This document shows positions 17,701-18,637 of a DNA stretch of 18,637 bases, piece by piece. The stretch comes from an uncultured Leptotrichiaceae bacterium (lineage in GTDB: Bacteria; Fusobacteriota; Fusobacteriia; Fusobacteriales; Leptotrichiaceae). The notes under the pieces were generated by a model. The model did no database searches and was not told the DNA's origin. It saw only the letters and a list, made by a program, of their open reading frames with translations. Where the stretch lies: assembly GCA_938037005.1 (NCBI GenBank), contig CALHVR010000090.1:1-18637 (forward strand). Reading direction: 5' to 3'. How positions within the stretch are numbered: position 1 is the first letter of the stretch; each line of letters begins with the position of its first letter. The translations under genes and the position numbers were made by a program.

Positions 17701-18637
17701 TTTGTATCTTTTTTAGCTCCTTCTAAGTTTCCTGCTATATTTTTTAATGTAGTTGGATTCTTAGTTCCATCTGGACCATTTACTGATGTTATTACATCTG
17801 TTTTTGGTATTTCTGCTCCTGTTCCATCAGGTTTTTCAAAGAACTTAGTTGTTCCATCTGCTTGTTTTATTGGATATACTTGTGTACCATCTGCTTTAGT
17901 GTATACAACTGGTGTAACTGAATTATTTGTTGATACTTGATCATTTACATCTACCGTTATTGTTCTTACTCCATCAACTGTTTTTCCACTTACAGTAGCT
18001 GTTCCTTTTCCAACAAATCTTACTTCATTTGCATTTTTTACTTGCTCTGAATATTCTCCTGTTCCATTTGTTGTCTTATCTGAGCTTACAACCCATCCCA
18101 TATTTCTTAAGTCTCCAACTGTTGCTACATTATTATCAGACACTTTATCATTAGTTAAGTTTACTAATCCTGCTGTTTTATCTGTTGCGCTAGGTGTAGT
18201 TCCTCCATTTGCATCTTTTATAGTATCTAATCCACTCTTAACGTTTCCTAATGTACTTGGATCTCCTGCTTTATTTTCTGCTGCATTTGGATTTACTAAA
18301 TTAGTTTTTACCTTATCTTTTGCAACTTCTGTTGGTTGTGTCGCTAATGCTGTTCCATCTGCATTTTTAAATGTGTTAGCTGTTGGATCATATACTTTTC
18401 CTGCTAAATCGCTTTCTTTATAGTATTTTCCATCTGCTGCTTTTACTACTTTATCTCCAGCTTCATTTGTATATGCTATCGGTAAGTCTTTTACATCTAT
18501 TTGTACATTACTTACTTTTCCGTCTGCATCTGTTGTTACTATTGCTTTTGTATTTAATCCATCTACAAAGTTTACTGTATCATAAGGTTTTACAAAATCT
18601 TTTGCTGTTCCATTATTTTGTAAGTTCCATCCTGCAT
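11751..18637 (-). CDS. Giant trimeric autotransporter adhesin, YadA type (5' end beyond window)
   Basis: One reading frame of at least 2294 codons, open from the right edge to the stop at 11751. The GTG at 18143 is an internal Val codon; the frame continues upstream through DFVKPYDTVNFVDG and YYKESDLAGKVYD, so the true start and the extended signal peptide are outside the window. Proteins of this type form homotrimers on the cell surface and bind host or microbial ligands. The passenger alternates modules built on ATVGDLxNMGWVV and ATVGDVLNAGWNLQ, which resemble YadA stalk and Trp-ring/head connectors. Between them are PTxLxNVxG connectors and (D/N)GKxY repeats. It is rich in Gly, Asn, Asp, Lys and Thr, and I see no cysteine. 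A YadA anchor barrel (about 11961-12215) is followed by an unexpected 67-residue coiled coil. Ligand unknown. Confidence 0.95.
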   Translation of the reverse strand, partial: AGWNLQNNGTAKDFVKPYDTVNFVDGLNTKAIVTTDADGKVSNVQIDVKDLPIAYTNEAGDKVVKAADGKYYKESDLAGKVYDPTANTFKNADGTALATQPTEVAKDKVKTNLVNPNAAENKAGDPSTLGNVKSGLDTIKDANGGTTPSATDKTAGLVNLTNDKVSDNNVATVGDLRNMGWVVSSDKTTNGTGEYSEQVKNANEVRFVGKGTATVSGKTVDGVRTITVDVNDQVSTNNSVTPVVYTKADGTQVYPIKQADGTTKFFEKPDGTGAEIPKTDVITSVNGPDGTKNPTTLKNIAGNLEGAKKDTNSPINKADAPNNVDAIKNNAATVGDVLNAGWNLQANRVDVDFVKPYDTVNFVDGIGTTVEATTDNKVSHIKFHTVARYSDENGTPIKKDSTDGKYYPINPDGTLNKTVPGIDNPQINLVNGNPGKNPDGTPKEGTKVPTILSNLANGSNPTYTDGKGNTLVKVGNDYYKEDQLNDNGKPKDGATPSTDTPLKMGTDGKWYPADSVPVNGKYYPADTVVINGKPYEPGTVNVNGKPYPAGTVVIDGKPYEAGTIKDKDTGKITKDGNDATPLTTLKDPITTTIKGNTINNPGKAGLSDLSKSKATNAATIGDLNNMGWVVSSDKTTGDLGTKYNDQVRNANEVKFIGTGTAIVSGKTDDKGVRTITVDVNAQKTVESAQIPVVYTDNGGNKLTKIGDKFYNVNNVPEGVVSHNGNLYPAGSVVSKDGNVYPQGTTLNENGAPTVAGTKPVEAITPVNNSDVKASMNSGDNTTSPTTLSNVKGNLPQVKDGDKKAYDVNGNPIANKNNTAAPITAEEAADIVKKAGNNAATVGDVLNAGWNLQGNGKAVDFVKPYDTVNFVDGIGTTVEAKVDEKGTTSTIKINTVMQYTDKEGNPVKKAENGKYYKESDLVGKVYDKATNTFKNENGTPLAEQPKAVKNPQVNIVNAEPDTANNKTATTTPSQLGNVANGAGVYNDKVDDKGNPLTEVDGKYYKADQFENGKLKENAAETTPNAANSNKFKGLSNLTNAPDSNVATVGDIKNLGWVVSSDKTTGDLGKDYNDQVRNANEVKFVGKNGIQVSGKTDDKGVRTLTFEMEAGEVTPTEIVKTDDNTKLVKVGDKAYKPEDIAPNGQPKDGVTPVGTVAKDGNVYATDSVIDSNGNVYPAGTTLTDGVAPAGTAKATPIATNKPNNGSKFVTGNQVADAIEKSGFVVGKNNKALSAADFKNKDERVNPNDELRFADGDNTNVKLATKEVLDASGKVKTVTTVKVDVVDLPVKYTDADGNIVKKGEDGKYYNPKDLEGKVYDPATKTYKNADGTPLDKQPKAKDNDKIVSSLVNPNAGENKAGDPTQLGNVANGAKTFAKVEGKQIANDGKWYNEGDVLPNGKPKENATPVANPLAPKNANGDVLAKGNDGKWYKESDLTDGKPNAGAPEQTLAPKADNADKAGLVDFNNSKPTNAATVGDLQNMGWVVGTPDNSYNDQVRNANKVDFKGGNGIVVTGKTTADGTREITIGIKEGTVTNQATVNKADGTKVDVVVMDGKYYESDNITGKPKYDTAGNKVEVTLGNGDKVENKGSGFVTGNTVATAIGESGWNVGKAAKDIIAIGDYKSDSTKMTDEKVNPNDNVKFVDGDNTTVSMATKLMTNADGTKVTTTYIKTDINKDIHIDSVTVGGKNTDGTPGKDGALTVKDKNGNDRVKVNPNGITITPNKADEKPDLDKAVSLTETGLNNGGNNITNVKGNLPQVNDGDKTVYDPATGITKPADDKNTTKAPITAAKAADIIKKAGNNAATVGDVLNAGWNLQNNGEAKDFVKPYDTVNFINGGNTTAVVTTNAEGTTSNVTYNVTGLPMSYTDKDGKPVSKVGDNYYVVNEKGQPLQNDGTPVTKYDVNGNPLNNDGTPVKKVDTTANPLKTNLVNPNVSADKSMTTPMQIGNIESGAKTFEAKVDKNGNPLIKVGTDYYTADQLDKNGQPKAGEAPKTDIQDIKMSKDGKWYPADSVLINNKYYPAGSVVSKNGNVYPAGTTLDKDGNPTTEGIKPVTEVKPVTPKNSGKAGLVDFSSSNSTNAATVGDLQNMGWVVSTSDTGYNDQVRNTNVVDFKEGEGIKISGETLENGVRQIKVGIDKNVVATKQELRLSTAGIAGVAAMANIPQINEAASNRYNIAVGVGYHKGEKALAVGISGVSDGGRVVYKASAAMDSQRQTTVGLGVGYQFGKRDIEPNELDRFRAQLDLVNTQKSSLAQKLKEETHKVKELNNKVEELEKQNKMLNEKMDLILKKLGGR
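11754..11954 (-). other. Coiled-coil tail after the YadA anchor
   Basis: The last 67 residues of the adhesin follow the barrel's terminal GYQFGK. From about KLKEETHKVKEL onward they keep strict 3-4 heptad spacing: V, L, V, L, N, L, M, I, L at core positions, with Asn at an a-position as in GCN4-type zippers. The segment is highly charged and ends KKLGGR. By barrel topology it would lie in the periplasm. Confidence 0.8.
11961..12215 (-). other. YadA-type membrane anchor domain
   Basis: The segment from ATKQELRLSTAGIAG through the amphipathic strands AVGVGYHKGEKALAVGIS, RVVYKASAAM and TTVGLGVGYQF fits the four-strand subunit that makes a 12-stranded barrel in the trimer. GYQF at its end matches the usual C-terminal aromatic sorting signal, but the protein does not end there. 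Confidence 0.9.
12235..18637 (-). repeat. Alternating head/connector modules of the adhesin passenger
   Basis: Three module kinds are seen, listed from N to C with rough positions. Type A (ATVGDLxNMGWVVS, then YNDQVRNANEVKF and VSGKT-x-GVRTIT): 17945-18135, 16600-16797, 15310-15512, 14055-14234, 12235-12415. Type B (ATVGDVLNAGWNLQ, then DFVKPYDTVNFVDG): 18520-18637 (cut), 17515-17650, 15970-16130, 13080-13235. Type B' (FVTGNxVAxAI, then VNPND and DGDNT): 14855-15040, 13685-13875. Order is B A B A B A B' A B' B A. The type B DNA is also closely similar between copies over the stretch coding for VKPYDTVNF. Confidence 0.85.
16950..17118 (-). repeat. 36-bp tandem repeat array encoding NGKxYxxGTVxx
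   Basis: About five units of 36 bp in register (matching bases at 16963, 16999, 17035, 17071, 17107) encode 12-residue repeats of the form NGKYYPADTVVI, NGKPYEPGTVNV, NGKPYPAGTVVI, DGKPYEAGTI. The units are in frame, so gain or loss of a unit changes length without breaking the protein. Confidence 0.85.

Noticed and set aside
12346..17940. Many plus-strand reading frames of 60-160 codons opposite the adhesin gene
   Set aside because: They mirror the biased codons of the repeats (Ser/Phe/Pro/Ala-rich), recur with the repeats, and lack ribosome sites; they are shadows.
18141..18143. GTG as the start of the adhesin
   Set aside because: The frame is open upstream to the window edge with the same repeat modules; no ribosome site or signal peptide is present here.

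Overview
This window (low GC, gram-negative architecture) is most consistent with a member of the Fusobacteriota, probably the Leptotrichiaceae (Leptotrichia or a close relative). The reasons are the very AT-rich, Lys/Asn/Ile-rich proteins, the strong AGGAG-type ribosome sites, the lipoprotein-type peptide-binding protein, and a giant YadA-type trimeric autotransporter, which requires an outer membrane. The genus is inferred from style and was not checked by any search.

Layout. (1) 1-4386, minus strand: mutS, then a C5-cytosine DNA methyltransferase, then a restriction endonuclease of the Eco47II family that runs off the left edge. The three are tightly packed and can be read from one good promoter in front of mutS (4434-4462). 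(2) 4504-7097, minus strand: lysC (aspartate kinase) and hom (homoserine dehydrogenase), the two dehydrogenase/kinase control points of the aspartate pathway, closed by a hairpin terminator. The lysC leader has a hairpin and a tiny possible reading frame between the ribosome site and the start codon. (3) 7176-9821, plus strand: an M20-family amidohydrolase and an RlmD/TrmA-type m5U RNA methyltransferase, divergent from lysC and sharing one transcript. (4) 9930-11606: a bidirectional terminator and a monocistronic family 5 peptide-binding lipoprotein with its own promoter, minus strand. (5) 11703-18637, minus strand: one continuous reading frame of at least 2294 codons encoding most of a trimeric autotransporter adhesin. 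Its N-terminus lies beyond the right edge.

Housekeeping genes make up the left half and the accessory content is the restriction-modification pair and the adhesin. The adhesin is the most unusual item. Its passenger alternates two kinds of tryptophan-containing head/connector modules, carries about 25 copies of a short (D/N)G(K/N)xY motif including a 36-bp tandem array, and has no visible cysteine. Most striking, 67 residues of heptad coiled coil follow the YadA beta-barrel anchor, where such proteins normally end. That tail would sit in the periplasm. Smaller oddities are the missing iron-sulfur cysteines in the RNA methyltransferase, a gutted ACT domain in Hom beside an intact LysC, and the lysC leader.
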